Of a stretch of DNA of 64,000 nucleotides, positions 18,009 through 26,694 are shown one piece after another. Every line of letters starts with the position of its first letter. The first letter of the stretch is position 1. The position numbers were made by a program, and so were the translations under genes. Source of the stretch: CAVXGU01 sp963761615 (GTDB taxonomy: Bacteria > Acidobacteriota > Vicinamibacteria > Vicinamibacterales > CAVVIG01); assembly GCA_963761615.1 (NCBI GenBank), contig CAVXGU010000003.1, forward strand, positions 1,674,001-1,738,000. Direction: 5' to 3'. The notes beneath the pieces were generated by a model. It saw only the letters and a program-made list of their open reading frames with translations. It ran no database searches and was not told where the DNA came from.

Positions 18009-19682
18009 ATGCCACAGTTCGTGTTCACGATGAAGGGCCTCGGGAAGGTCCATCCCCCCGACCTCAAGGTTCTCGACGATATCTGGCTCTCCTTTCTCCC
18101 GGGGGCGAAGATCGGCGTGCTCGGGCTGAACGGCGCCGGCAAGAGCTCGCTGCTCAAGATCATGGCGGGCGAGGATCACAGCTTCCTGGGCGAGGCCTTT
18201 CCCTCGGCGGGGCTGAGCGTCGGCATGCTCCACCAGGAGCCCCGCCTCGACCCTGCCAAGACCGTCATGGGCAACGTCGAGGAGGGCGTGGCGCCGCTCA
18301 AGGCCCTGCTCGCGCGATACGACGACGTCAACGCCCGGCTGGGCGAGGACCTGTCGCCCGAGGACATGGAGAAGGTCCTGGACGAGCAGGCGAGGATCCA
18401 GGATCGGATCGAGGCGGCTGGCGCGTGGGATCTCGACTCGCGCCTCGAGCTGGCGATGGACGCCCTGCGCCTGCCGCCGCCCGACGCCGACGTCACGGCC
18501 CTTTCGGGCGGCGAGCGCCGCCGCGTCGCGCTGTGCCGGCTGCTGCTGCAGTCGCCGGACCTGCTCCTGCTCGACGAGCCGACGAACCATCTGGACGCCG
18601 AGTCGGTCGCGTGGCTCGAGCGGTTCCTGAAGGACTATCCGGGCACCGTCGTCGCGGTCACCCACGACCGGTACTTCCTCGACAACGTCGCCGGGTGGAT
18701 TCTGGAGCTGGACCGCGGACACGGGATCCCCTGGGAGGGCAACTACTCGTCGTGGCTGGCGCAGAAGCAGCAGCGGCTCGCGCTCGAGGAGAAAGCGGAG
18801 TCGCGCCGCCAGCGAACGCTCGAGCGCGAGCTCGAATGGATTCGCCTGTCGCCGCGCGCGCGCCAGGCCAAGGGGCGGGCGCGCCTCAACGCGTACGAGG
18901 AACTGCTCAGCCAGGAGGCGGCGCAGAAGATCGAATCCGCCGAGATCTACATCGCGCCGGGGCCCCGCCTCGGCGATGTCGTCGTGGAGGCACGGCACCT
19001 CAGGAAGGGCTACGGTGACAACCTGCTCATCGACGATCTCAGCTTCACGCTGCCGCGCGGCGGCATCGTCGGTGTGATCGGCCCCAACGGGGCGGGCAAG
19101 ACGACGCTCTTCCGGATGATCACGGGGGGCGAGACGCCGGACGCCGGGATGTTGAAGATCGGCGAGACCGTGGCGATCGGCTACGTGGACCAGAGCCGCG
19201 AGTCGCTCGACGACTCGAAGACCGTCTGGGACGAGATCTCGGGCGGGCAGGACGAGGTCGAGCTGGGCAAGCGGAAGGTCGCCTCGCGTGCCTACGTCTC
19301 CTGGTTCAATTTCAAGGGTGCGGCGCAGCAGCGCAGGGTCGGCACGCTCTCGGGCGGCGAGCGCAACCGCGTCCACCTCGCCAAGCTGCTCCGGCGGGGC
19401 AGCAATCTGCTGCTGCTCGACGAGCCGACCAACGACCTGGACGTCGACACGCTGCGCGCCCTGGAACAGGCGCTGCTGGACTTCGCCGGGTGCGCGGTCG
19501 TGATCAGCCACGACCGCTGGTTTCTGGACCGGATCGCGACCCACATGCTGGCCTTCGAAGGCGACAGCCAGGTCGTGTGGTTCGAGGGGAACTACCAGGA
19601 CTACGAGGCGGATCGGAAGCGGCGCCTGGGCGCCGCCGCCGACCAGCCGCATCGCATCAAGTACCGGAAGCTCACGCGCTAG
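18009..19682 (+). CDS. ettA: Energy-dependent translational throttle protein EttA (ABC-F)
   Basis: 557 residues with two ABC domains and no membrane part. The first has VLGLNGAGKSSLLKIM, LSGGERRRVALCRLLL and LLLDEPTNHLDAESV. The second has VIGPNGAGKTTLFRMITG, LSGGERNRVHLAKLL and LLLDEPTNDLDVDTLRALE. Between them is the charged linker with ESRRQRTLERELEWIRLSP. EttA binds the ribosomal E site and gates early elongation by energy status. The ATG is preceded by a T-rich stretch with TACTTT eight bases before it and no Shine-Dalgarno. Confidence 0.94.
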   Translation: MPQFVFTMKGLGKVHPPDLKVLDDIWLSFLPGAKIGVLGLNGAGKSSLLKIMAGEDHSFLGEAFPSAGLSVGMLHQEPRLDPAKTVMGNVEEGVAPLKALLARYDDVNARLGEDLSPEDMEKVLDEQARIQDRIEAAGAWDLDSRLELAMDALRLPPPDADVTALSGGERRRVALCRLLLQSPDLLLLDEPTNHLDAESVAWLERFLKDYPGTVVAVTHDRYFLDNVAGWILELDRGHGIPWEGNYSSWLAQKQQRLALEEKAESRRQRTLERELEWIRLSPRARQAKGRARLNAYEELLSQEAAQKIESAEIYIAPGPRLGDVVVEARHLRKGYGDNLLIDDLSFTLPRGGIVGVIGPNGAGKTTLFRMITGGETPDAGMLKIGETVAIGYVDQSRESLDDSKTVWDEISGGQDEVELGKRKVASRAYVSWFNFKGAAQQRRVGTLSGGERNRVHLAKLLRRGSNLLLLDEPTNDLDVDTLRALEQALLDFAGCAVVISHDRWFLDRIATHMLAFEGDSQVVWFEGNYQDYEADRKRRLGAAADQPHRIKYRKLTR

Positions 19683-19707
19683 AGCGGTTGTTCGTTTCGC
19701 TGTGGCG

Positions 19708-19836
19708 GCCGACCTTCAGGTCGGCTTCGCCTTGGCGGACCTGAAGGTCCGCGGCTACACCGATCTCGAGGCCTGAAGGTCCGCGGCGACACCGATCTTG
19801 AGGCCTGAAGGTCCGCGGCGACACCGATCTCGGGGC
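19708..19836. repeat. REP-like element: two opposed palindromes and a 32-base unit repeated three times
   Basis: A palindrome GCCGACCT-TC-AGGTCGGC lies at 19708-19725, and a second, GCGGACCT-GA-AGGTCCGC, at 19735-19752. From 19741 a 32-base unit that starts CTGAAGGTCCGCGG and continues CGACACCGATCTCGAGGC is present three times (starts 19741, 19773, 19805) with few differences. The element fills most of the 218-base gap between convergent ettA and a beta-barrel gene, a usual site for REP elements. No coding potential is seen in the gap. Confidence 0.85.
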
Positions 19837-19900
19837 GACATCGATCTCGAACACGCGCCGGCTGGCCGCGCGCGAACGGTCGGGATCGGCCGGGCGGGCG

Positions 19901-20476
19901 TCAGAACGAGAAGACCACGCCGGCCGTCGCGCGCCAGAAGTGGATCGCATCCGGGCTCAGGCGCGACAGCGTTCCGGCGTTCACGCCCTGGAACGTGCCG
20001 ATGTTCCGCACGTCTCCGCGAAGACCGATGCCGCCGTTCATGATCATCACGCCCGCCCCGACGTCGTAGCCCAGGTTGTTGTCGCTGATGGAGAAGACGC
20101 CGGGCGCGCTGAAGTTGACGTGCGACTTCACGAGACCCAGACCGGCGACGACGTACGGCCGGACGTGCTCCGGCGCCGAGTTGCCGACGAGCAGGTTGCT
20201 CATCACGACGAACAGGCTGCCGCCGCCGTTGTCGGTGCCGTAGAAGTTGCGGGCCCAGTCGATGTCTTCCTCGAAGCCGAAGTGGCCCGGCCAGGAAGCG
20301 AGCGCGACGCCGAGGTTCAGCGTCTGGTTCGAGCAGTGCACGAGGGACGAGCAGTTCGAGTCGCCTCCGAAGTTCCCGCCGACGTACGGGACCACGTACG
20401 CGCTCTGGGCGAACGCCGGGGCCGCCGAAAGGCTGAGTGCGGCGAGGATGAGTGCGCTGGCCAGTCTTGTTCGCAA
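19901..20476 (-). CDS. Outer-membrane beta-barrel protein
   Basis: 191 residues from a TTG start, chosen because AGGAG lies six bases upstream and a signal peptide follows at once (LRTRLASALILAALSLSAAPAFAQ). The mature part has alternating aromatic/polar strands such as YVVPYVGGNFGGD, VRPYVVAGLGLVKSHVNFS and LGYDVGAGVMIMNGGIGLRGD, and ends in GVVFSF with the terminal Phe typical of barrels inserted by BamA. It is a small porin-like or OmpA/OmpX-like barrel with no recognisable specific role. A neighbouring barrel gene is divergent. Confidence 0.83.
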   Translation of the reverse strand: MRTRLASALILAALSLSAAPAFAQSAYVVPYVGGNFGGDSNCSSLVHCSNQTLNLGVALASWPGHFGFEEDIDWARNFYGTDNGGGSLFVVMSNLLVGNSAPEHVRPYVVAGLGLVKSHVNFSAPGVFSISDNNLGYDVGAGVMIMNGGIGLRGDVRNIGTFQGVNAGTLSRLSPDAIHFWRATAGVVFSF

Positions 20477-20496
20477 GGCATGCTCCTGATACTGTC

Positions 20497-20511
20497 GTGT
20501 AAGTCTTACAC
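20497..20511. promoter_or_regulatory. Perfect inverted repeat, possible operator
   Basis: GTGTAAG-T-CTTACAC is a perfect 7+1+7 palindrome about 20 bases before the start of the minus-strand barrel gene and about 80 bases before the divergent barrel gene. The position suits a repressor or dimeric activator site. A related imperfect dyad (TTGTGTAAGTCGTTCACAA) lies in the ugd promoter at 36203-36221. Confidence 0.4.
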
Positions 20512-20592
20512 GATCGGAGACTCTGTTCCGTGGCAACTTCACCATACTACGCGAAGTTCGGCCTGGTCCGCGTCTTGCTGGACCCCACTTAC

Positions 20593-21045
20593 ATGAAAAA
20601 CATCCTTCGTGCCTCGTTTCTGTCGTGCCTGCTCCTGGGCTTCCTGTCCGCTCCGGCGGTGGCGCAGGGAGTGGGCGTCCGGGCCGGCATCAGCGGTGAC
20701 CCCGACCAGTTCTACTTCGGGGTGCACACGGAAATCGGGCCCGTCGCCGAGCAGCTGTGGTTCCGTCCCAACCTGGAGGTCGGGCTGGGGAACGGCGTCA
20801 CCACCACGGCGGTCAACTTCGAGTTCGCCTACCGTCTCAACGTGCGCCGAAGCCAGTGGCATCCGTACATCGGGGCGGGCCCGGCGCTCGTGATCTACCG
20901 CGACAACGGTCATTCCAACGCGCAGGGCGGCTTCAACATCCTCCTGGGCGTGCAGCATCAGCGGGGCTTCTTCACGGAATTCAAGGTGGGTCTGGCCGAC
21001 AGCCCGAGCGTGAAGTTCGGCGTGGGCTACGTGTTCAAGCGATAA
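20593..21045 (+). CDS. Small outer-membrane beta-barrel protein
   Basis: 150 residues from MKNILRASFLSCLLLGFLSA, a signal peptide cleaved after PAVAQ. The mature part has barrel-like strands (VGVRAGISGDPDQFYFGVHTE, NFEFAYRLNV, HPYIGAGPALVIYRD, GGFNILLGVQHQRGFFTEFK) and ends KFGVGYVFKR. It is shorter than most eight-stranded barrels but could form one. Its target and cargo are unknown. An NtrC-type regulator gene begins 16 bases downstream, and the barrel is divergent from another barrel gene. Confidence 0.8.
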   Translation: MKNILRASFLSCLLLGFLSAPAVAQGVGVRAGISGDPDQFYFGVHTEIGPVAEQLWFRPNLEVGLGNGVTTTAVNFEFAYRLNVRRSQWHPYIGAGPALVIYRDNGHSNAQGGFNILLGVQHQRGFFTEFKVGLADSPSVKFGVGYVFKR

Positions 21046-21061
21046 GGAAGGTCTTCCGTTC

Positions 21062-22549
21062 ATGGCCCCCACCACGCAGAATGGGAGCGAGGCGGCTGCC
21101 CCCGGTGGCGCCGCCCAGCCCGCGCCAGCCACGGCGCCCGATCTGGAGAGGCGGATGCAAAAGGCGGAATCGGACCCGCGCCGGCCCGAACGGCTGCTCA
21201 TCGTCGAGGACGATGCGGCGGCCCGGGTGGGGCTGCAGCAGCTGGTCACCAAGTGGGGCTTCGTGGTCGAGACGGCCGCCGACGGCGACGAGGCCCTGAA
21301 GAAGGTGCCGAGCTTCGGGGCGGGCATCATCCTCACCGACCTCGTCATGCCGCGGATGGGCGGGCTGGAGCTCCTCCGCAGGCTGCGGGCCCAGGGCGAC
21401 GATGCGACGACGGTGATCCTGACGGCGCAGGGCACGGTCGAGTCGGCGGTCGAGGCGCTCAAGGAGGGCGCGTACGACTACCTGACCAAGCCGGTCGACC
21501 TGCACCGGCTGCGGGTCCTGCTCGACAAGATCGCCGAACGCCAGGAGGCGCTGCGCGAGATCCGCGCGCTCCGCCAGCAGCTGCGCGAGCGGGGGGCGTT
21601 CGGCCCGATGATCGGCGAGAGTCCGGAGATGCAGCAGGTCTACCGCGTGATCGAGCAGGCCGCGCCGACGGCGGCGTCGATCCTCGTGGTGGGGGAGTCG
21701 GGTACGGGCAAGGAACTGGTGGCGCAGACGGTCCACCGCCTGAGCCCGCGCGCGTCGTTTCCCTTCGTGCCGATCAATTGCGCGGCGATTCCCGACACGC
21801 TCCTCGAGAGCGAGCTGTTCGGGCACGAGAAGGGCGCGTTCACCGGCGCGTTCGAGCGGCGCCAGGGCTGCTTCGAGCTCGCCGATCGCGGTACGCTCTT
21901 CCTCGACGAAGTGGCGGAGATGGCGTCGGGCACGCAGGCGAAGCTGCTGCGCGTCCTCCAGGAGCGGATGGTCAAGCGCCTCGGCGGCACCCACGAGCGG
22001 CCGGTCGACATCCGGGTGGTGGCGGCGACGAACGTCGATCCCGCCGAGGCCGTTCGGAACGGGCGGCTGCGCGAGGATCTGTACTATCGCCTGAACGTGT
22101 TCGAGGTCCGGCTGCCGCCGCTGCGGCAGCGCAAGTCGGATATCCCGGTCCTCGTGCAGTCGTTCATCGACGAGTTCGCCGCGCGCAACAACCGCCCCGT
22201 GAAGGGGGCCGATCAGGCCGCGATCCAGGCGCTCGAAGGGTACGCCTGGCCCGGCAACGTCCGCGAGCTGCGCAACGTGATCGAACGGGCGACGATCGTC
22301 TCGCAGGGGCCGCTCGTCGCGCCCCGGGACCTGCCGCCGCTCGGCCGCGTGATCAAGGAGTCCGCGCCCGGCTCGGTGCTCGCGGCGGGCACGACGGTGG
22401 ACGAGGCCGAGCGCGCGCTCATCCTGCTCACGCTCGAGCACACCAAGGGGAACAAGACCCAGGCGGCCGAGATGCTCGGCATCAGCGTCAAGACGCTCCA
22501 CAACAAGTTGAACCGAATGAAAGCGGACGCGCTGGCCGACGGCGTGTAG
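21062..22549 (+). CDS. Sigma-54-dependent response regulator (NtrC family)
   Basis: 495 residues. A roughly 45-residue Ala/Pro-rich N-terminus precedes the receiver domain (LLIVEDDAAARVGLQQL; phospho-acceptor Asp in IILTDLVMPRMGG; conserved lysine in YDYLTKPVD). The AAA+ domain has GESGTGKELVAQTVH, the sigma-54-contacting GAFTGAF loop (ELFGHEKGAFTGAFERRQG) and FLDEVAEM. A Fis-type HTH ends the protein (NKTQAAEMLGISVKTLHNKLN). It would activate sigma-54 promoters after phosphorylation by the kinase encoded 3 bases downstream. Confidence 0.95.
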   Translation: MAPTTQNGSEAAAPGGAAQPAPATAPDLERRMQKAESDPRRPERLLIVEDDAAARVGLQQLVTKWGFVVETAADGDEALKKVPSFGAGIILTDLVMPRMGGLELLRRLRAQGDDATTVILTAQGTVESAVEALKEGAYDYLTKPVDLHRLRVLLDKIAERQEALREIRALRQQLRERGAFGPMIGESPEMQQVYRVIEQAAPTAASILVVGESGTGKELVAQTVHRLSPRASFPFVPINCAAIPDTLLESELFGHEKGAFTGAFERRQGCFELADRGTLFLDEVAEMASGTQAKLLRVLQERMVKRLGGTHERPVDIRVVAATNVDPAEAVRNGRLREDLYYRLNVFEVRLPPLRQRKSDIPVLVQSFIDEFAARNNRPVKGADQAAIQALEGYAWPGNVRELRNVIERATIVSQGPLVAPRDLPPLGRVIKESAPGSVLAAGTTVDEAERALILLTLEHTKGNKTQAAEMLGISVKTLHNKLNRMKADALADGV

Positions 22550-22552
22550 CGG

Positions 22553-24364
22553 ATGCGCCTCTCGATCAAGGCGAAGCAGATCGCCGGCGTCACGTCCCTC
22601 GTCGGACTGACCGTCGTCGCCCTGAGCGGCATCTACCTCTCCTCGCTGGTGCGGATTCGGCTCGAGGAGAGCCAGTCGCGCGGCGAGCTGCTCGCGAACG
22701 CGGTCTTCCACCGGGCCCGCGAGCTCGTCGGGGGGCCGGACCCGTACGCGGCGCTGGCGGCCGACGCCGGCCTGCGCGCCATCCTCGAATCGAGCGCCTA
22801 CTCCGACAACGTCACCTACGCGGCGATCGTCGATCCCAACGGCGTGGCGGTGGCTCACAGCGACGCCGAGCAGGTCGGCAAGCCGCTGCCGGACTACGAG
22901 CAGCTGTCCGACGTCCTGAGCCAGGGCTTCCTGACCCAGCTGGGCGTCGTCTACTCCGACCAGGGCCGGACGCTCGAAGTGCGCGAGCCGCTGCTGCTCG
23001 GCGCCCAGGCGTTCGGCTCGATCCGGATCGGCGTCTCGACGCTGCTCATCCGCCGCGACGTGAACCAGGCCCTGCGCCCGGCGCTCATCACACTGGCCGT
23101 CGCGCTCATCGCGTCGATTCTCGTCGCGATCCTCCTCGCCCAGCTCTTGCTGCGTCCCATCCATCTCATCCGCGAGAGCCTGTCCCGCTTCGGGGAGCGC
23201 GACCTCGGCCTGGCCGGGGCCCTGCCGCGCGACGAGTTCGGCGAGCTGGGTGACTCGCTGACCGAGGCGAGCGCGCGGCTGATGGCGCGAGCGCCCGGCG
23301 CGGCGGACAAACCCGCGGCCCTCGAGCCGGTGACGACGTGGCTCGAGGACGGCATCGCCGTGTTCGACGCGGACGGCGTGCTGCGGCACGCCTCGTCCGG
23401 CATCCGGCGCATGCTCCCGCGGGACGCGGTCGGGCGGAAGATCGTCGACGTGCTGCCGGAGGGGCACCCGTACCGCGCCGCCGTCGAAGGGCGCCTCGAC
23501 GGCGTGCCGCCGCCGCGGGGCGCCGTGCTGGTGCGCGTCCCGCGCCCCGGACAGGAGCCGGGCGCCAGCGTGGAGCAGGCGATCCGCTGCCAGTCGGTGT
23601 CGGGTGCCGACCCCGGGCACCCCCTCGCCGTGGTGCTGGTCGCGCGGGACATCGAGCGGCTGCGGCAGGTGCGGTCCGACCTCAGCTCGTCGCGCCGCGT
23701 CGCGACGTTCGGCCGGCTGTCGGCGGGCCTGGCGCACGAGATGAAGAACCGGCTGAACGCGACGAGCATCCAGCTCGAGCTGTTCCGCCAGGAACTGGCC
23801 GAGGACGGCAAGGTGAGCGCCGCCCTGCAGGACCGGGCGGCCGTCGTCGCGGCGCAGATCCTGCGGCTCGACGAGATCGTGCAGGGCTTCCTGCGCTTCA
23901 TCCGGCCCGAGCAGCTTCGGCTGCAGCCGACGCGCGTCTCGGCCGTGATCGAAGGGATCCTGCCGGTCGTCGAGGCCGAGGCCGCGACGCGGGGCGTCGT
24001 CGTGCGCGTCGACTGCCCGGACGACCTCCCGGAGATCAGTGCCGATGCGCCGCTGCTCGAGCAGGCGTGCCTGAACCTGGCGATCAACGCCTGTCAGGCG
24101 ATGCCGGGCGGGGGCCTGCTGAAGATCAGCGCCGCGCCGGCGTGGGGGCACTACGTCGAGATCGTCTTCGAGGACACCGGCGTCGGCATCGCGCCCGACG
24201 AGCTCGGCCGGATCTTCGACATGTACTACACGACCAAGGAAGGCGGCAGCGGCATCGGACTGTCGATGGTCTTTCGCGCCATCCACCTGCACGACGGCGA
24301 GATCGAAGTGCAGTCGACGCCGGGGCGCGGCACCACGTTTCGCGTGCTCGTCCCGCAGGTGTGA
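22553..24364 (+). CDS. Membrane sensor histidine kinase, partner of the NtrC-type regulator
   Basis: 603 residues. An N-terminal membrane helix (IAGVTSLVGLTVVALSGIYLSSL), a periplasmic sensor of about 150 residues and a second helix (LITLAVALIASILVAILLAQLLL) lead to HAMP. A PAS-like segment (LEDGIAVFDADGVLRHASSG) follows. The H-box is LSAGLAHEMKNRLNATSIQ, with NRL where NPL is usual. The ATPase part has ACLNLAINACQAMPGGG (N box), EDTGVGIAPDELGRIFDMYYTTKEGGSGIGLSM (G1/F/G2) and GRGTTFRVLVP. It is directly downstream of its regulator gene. Confidence 0.94.
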   Translation: MRLSIKAKQIAGVTSLVGLTVVALSGIYLSSLVRIRLEESQSRGELLANAVFHRARELVGGPDPYAALAADAGLRAILESSAYSDNVTYAAIVDPNGVAVAHSDAEQVGKPLPDYEQLSDVLSQGFLTQLGVVYSDQGRTLEVREPLLLGAQAFGSIRIGVSTLLIRRDVNQALRPALITLAVALIASILVAILLAQLLLRPIHLIRESLSRFGERDLGLAGALPRDEFGELGDSLTEASARLMARAPGAADKPAALEPVTTWLEDGIAVFDADGVLRHASSGIRRMLPRDAVGRKIVDVLPEGHPYRAAVEGRLDGVPPPRGAVLVRVPRPGQEPGASVEQAIRCQSVSGADPGHPLAVVLVARDIERLRQVRSDLSSSRRVATFGRLSAGLAHEMKNRLNATSIQLELFRQELAEDGKVSAALQDRAAVVAAQILRLDEIVQGFLRFIRPEQLRLQPTRVSAVIEGILPVVEAEAATRGVVVRVDCPDDLPEISADAPLLEQACLNLAINACQAMPGGGLLKISAAPAWGHYVEIVFEDTGVGIAPDELGRIFDMYYTTKEGGSGIGLSMVFRAIHLHDGEIEVQSTPGRGTTFRVLVPQV

Positions 24365-24381
24365 CCGGGAACGGAGCGATA

Positions 24382-24948
24382 ATGGTGGGAATGCGTCGAG
24401 CGCTGTGCGCGGCAGTGTTTGCCGGCCTCGCGGCCCTGGGGACCGGCTGCGCCCTCGTGCACGCGAGCGCGCCGCAGCCGGGGCCGGCGCTCAAGACGCC
24501 CGCCGCGCCCCCGCACGAGCTGCCGCCGCCGCCGCAGGCGCCGCTGCCGGCGACCGGGGCGGTCGAGCAGGGCGCCCTGCCGCCGGCCGAGCCGTCCTCG
24601 GCGCCCCCGCCTCCGTCACGCCCGCCCGCGGCCCGGACGCCGCCGCCGCCGGCGCCGGCGACCGCCGAGCCGCCGCCTGCCGAACCTGCTCCGCCGGCTC
24701 CGACGCTCCAGACGACGCCGGACGTGGCGGCCGCCACGCGCCGCGTGCAGCAGGTGATCGAGCAGGCCACGCGCGCCCTCGGGCGCGTGAACTATCAGGC
24801 CCTCAACGCCGAGGGACGGGCCCAGTACGACATCGCCCGCCGCTTCGTCCAGCAGGCGCAGGACGCGCTCGCCGATCGGAACATCGTGTTCGCCGGAGAG
24901 CTCGCCGACAAGGCGGCCGCGCTGGCGGCGCAGCTACCGTCCAGTTGA
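24382..24948 (+). CDS. Proline-rich exported (lipoprotein-like) hypothetical protein
   Basis: 188 residues from the ATG at 24382 (GGAG five bases upstream); the in-frame ATG at 24391 is an alternative, seven bases after GATAAT. The signal ends AALGTGCALVHA; the cysteine lacks a canonical Leu at -3, so lipidation is probable but not sure. Residues about 35-115 are a Pro/Ala-rich linker. The C-terminus is a helical domain (ATRRVQQVIEQATRALGRVNYQALN, then QYDIARRFVQQAQDAL and LADKAAALAAQL). A wall-spanning tether is a reasonable guess. The 3' end overlaps the convergent TPR gene by 15 bases. Confidence 0.75.
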   Translation: MVGMRRALCAAVFAGLAALGTGCALVHASAPQPGPALKTPAAPPHELPPPPQAPLPATGAVEQGALPPAEPSSAPPPPSRPPAARTPPPPAPATAEPPPAEPAPPAPTLQTTPDVAAATRRVQQVIEQATRALGRVNYQALNAEGRAQYDIARRFVQQAQDALADRNIVFAGELADKAAALAAQLPSS

Positions 24949-25749
24949 TCGCGGCGTCGCCACCGGCGCGCCGCCCCAGTTCGCCTTCAACGTCGTCCAG
25001 ATCTGTCGCATGTCCGCGGCGCTCGGCAGCCCGTCCTCCTCGGCCCCGTGCGCGGCGCGCTCGGGGATGAGGACCTCGCTCACGAAGCGATCGAGCTCCG
25101 ACCGCAGGTGGTTGCCGTAGAGGTCCGCGAGTCCGGCGCGCATCCATCCCGCGACGGCGGCGTCCCAGGCGCGCGGGAGATCGCCCGTTCCGCGCGCGGC
25201 GACGACGATCCAGTACGGCGCCGCCCACGAGTCGGGCCGCCGCCGCAGCTCCTCCTCCATCCGCGAGAGGATGCGGCGGTAGACGTCCCGGCGCGGCGGA
25301 TCCTGCTGCGCGAGGCGGTCGAGGGCGGTGGCCCACCAGTCGAGCAGGCAATCGTCGCCCGCGCTGCCCTCGGTCGGGAGGGCGGACTCGAAGAGCTCGG
25401 CGGCCGGACCCACGCGGCCGTCGAAGTAGAGCGACTCGCCGAGTCCGACGAGGAACTCGCGCCGGTCGCGTGGCGACAGCCGGCCGGGATCGATCGCGCG
25501 GAGCGCCGCCCGCCCCTGCGTCAGGTCGTCGGCGTTCTGCCCGTCGCGGTAGCGCTCGAGATGGCTCCGCGCGAGGACGAGGGCGGCGGCATCCGCCTGG
25601 GCGGGGTCGGATCGGGCCGTCTCCGCCAGGGCGATGGCGCCCGCGTAGTCGCCCTGGTTATAGAGCTCGCGGGCCTTTGCCACCGTGCCCCGGTCGACCG
25701 GACTGCCGGCGGCCAGAGCGATTGCCATGACGAGCGCAGCCAACGACAT
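24934..25749 (-). CDS. Exported TPR-containing hypothetical protein
   Basis: 271 residues. A short hydrophobic N-terminus (SLAALVMAIALAAG) suggests export. TPR-like helices follow: AKARELYNQGDYAGAIALAE, QADAAALVLARSHLERY and FDGRVGPAAELFESALP. The C-terminal half (RRILSRMEEELRRRPDSW, AWDAAVAGWMRAGLADL) is helical with no recognised motif. GGAG stands about eight bases before the ATG. It converges on, and overlaps by 15 bases, the proline-rich gene. It probably works as a scaffold in the envelope. Confidence 0.75.
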   Translation of the reverse strand: MSLAALVMAIALAAGSPVDRGTVAKARELYNQGDYAGAIALAETARSDPAQADAAALVLARSHLERYRDGQNADDLTQGRAALRAIDPGRLSPRDRREFLVGLGESLYFDGRVGPAAELFESALPTEGSAGDDCLLDWWATALDRLAQQDPPRRDVYRRILSRMEEELRRRPDSWAAPYWIVVAARGTGDLPRAWDAAVAGWMRAGLADLYGNHLRSELDRFVSEVLIPERAAHGAEEDGLPSAADMRQIWTTLKANWGGAPVATPRSTGR

Positions 25750-25940
25750 AAGTCAGGCTCCTCGGAAGCTGTCGGATTCACGTGGCTCCAGGAAGTTCTT
25801 ACAGGGCCTCCACCTCAAGCTTACCGGTTCCCCGACCGAAAAGAGGGCTAATTGCGGGGAAATGCGGCCACCGAGGCTGGCAAGGAATTTGAGATGCAGA
25901 AAGCATGCTGTTCGAAATCCGAGCAGGGAGGGGATTGCAG

Positions 25941-26621
25941 ATGCGTATGAGCACGGCGGTCGCGTTGCTGGTGGTGGGTCTGGGGCTGCCCGCGTGCGCG
26001 AGCAAGGGCTACGTCTCGAAGAACGTCAAGGCCGTCGACGACAAGGTGGAAGCCCTGTCGGCATCGGTCCAGGACAACAAGACGCAGATCGACGACGCCC
26101 AGGATCACATCCGGCAGAACACCGACGCCATCGCAGGCGTCAAGCAGCAGGCCGAGACGGCCCAGCAGGCCGCCACTCAGGCCCAGAGCACCGCGCAGTC
26201 TGCGTCGAACGCCGCGGCGGAGGCGGGGGCGAAGGCGGACGCGGTGGATCAGAACCAGCGCAAGCTGGTCTACGAGGTGGTGCTGAGCGACGATGAAGGC
26301 AACTTCAAGTTCGACGGCACGACGCTCCCCGACAGTGCCAAGGCGAAGATCGACGACATGGTGCAGCAGCTGAAGGCCGACCCGAAGAACGTGTACTTCG
26401 AGATCGAAGGCTACACGGATTCGACGGGCGACTCGGCCTACAACGAGAAGCTCGGCCAGGAGCGGGCCGATGCCGTCAAGATGTATCTGTACCAGCAGCA
26501 CCAGATTCCGCTGCACCGGATGAACACGATCAGCTACGGCGAGAAGAACCCCGTGGCGCCCAACAAGACCCGCGAAGGGCGCGCGAAGAATCGCCGCGTG
26601 GTCATCAAGGTCCTGGCGTAG
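25941..26621 (+). CDS. OmpA-family lipoprotein (peptidoglycan-binding)
   Basis: 226 residues from the ATG at 25941, which follows a strong GGGAGGGG. The signal peptide ends in lipobox-like GLPAC. A coiled-coil with Gln/Ala heptads spans about residues 30-110 (AVDDKVEALSASVQDNKTQ, VKQQAETAQQAATQAQ). The OmpA domain has FDGTTLPDSAK, YFEIEGYTDSTGDSAYNEKL, RADAVKMYL and the peptidoglycan-contact segment NRRVVIKV. It should link the outer membrane non-covalently to the wall, as Pal-type proteins do. A stem-loop at 26637-26671 follows it. Confidence 0.9.
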   Translation: MRMSTAVALLVVGLGLPACASKGYVSKNVKAVDDKVEALSASVQDNKTQIDDAQDHIRQNTDAIAGVKQQAETAQQAATQAQSTAQSASNAAAEAGAKADAVDQNQRKLVYEVVLSDDEGNFKFDGTTLPDSAKAKIDDMVQQLKADPKNVYFEIEGYTDSTGDSAYNEKLGQERADAVKMYLYQQHQIPLHRMNTISYGEKNPVAPNKTREGRAKNRRVVIKVLA

Positions 26622-26636
26622 CCATCCTGCCGGCTG

Positions 26637-26671
26637 GACGGCCCGCGGGTCCTCTGGGGCCGCGGGTCGTC
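26637..26671 (+). terminator. GC-rich stem-loop after the OmpA lipoprotein gene
   Basis: GACGGCCCGCGG and CCGCGGGTCGTC pair over 12 positions with one G-T pair, around an 11-base loop. No long T tract follows (CGGTCGTCCTTCCC), so it may act as a weak terminator or an mRNA 3'-end protector. Confidence 0.5.
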
Positions 26672-26694
26672 CGGTCGTCCTTCCCGACCCTCCC

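Noticed and set aside
19741..19836. CRISPR array with 32-base repeats
   Set aside because: The copies are directly adjacent with no unique spacers, and the unit contains a REP-like palindrome.
21035..24292. 1085-residue minus-strand open frame opposite the NtrC regulator and kinase
   Set aside because: Composition is Arg/His/Asp/Leu-rich without any domain, as expected for the antisense frame of GC-rich coding DNA. The plus strand encodes well-conserved domains throughout.
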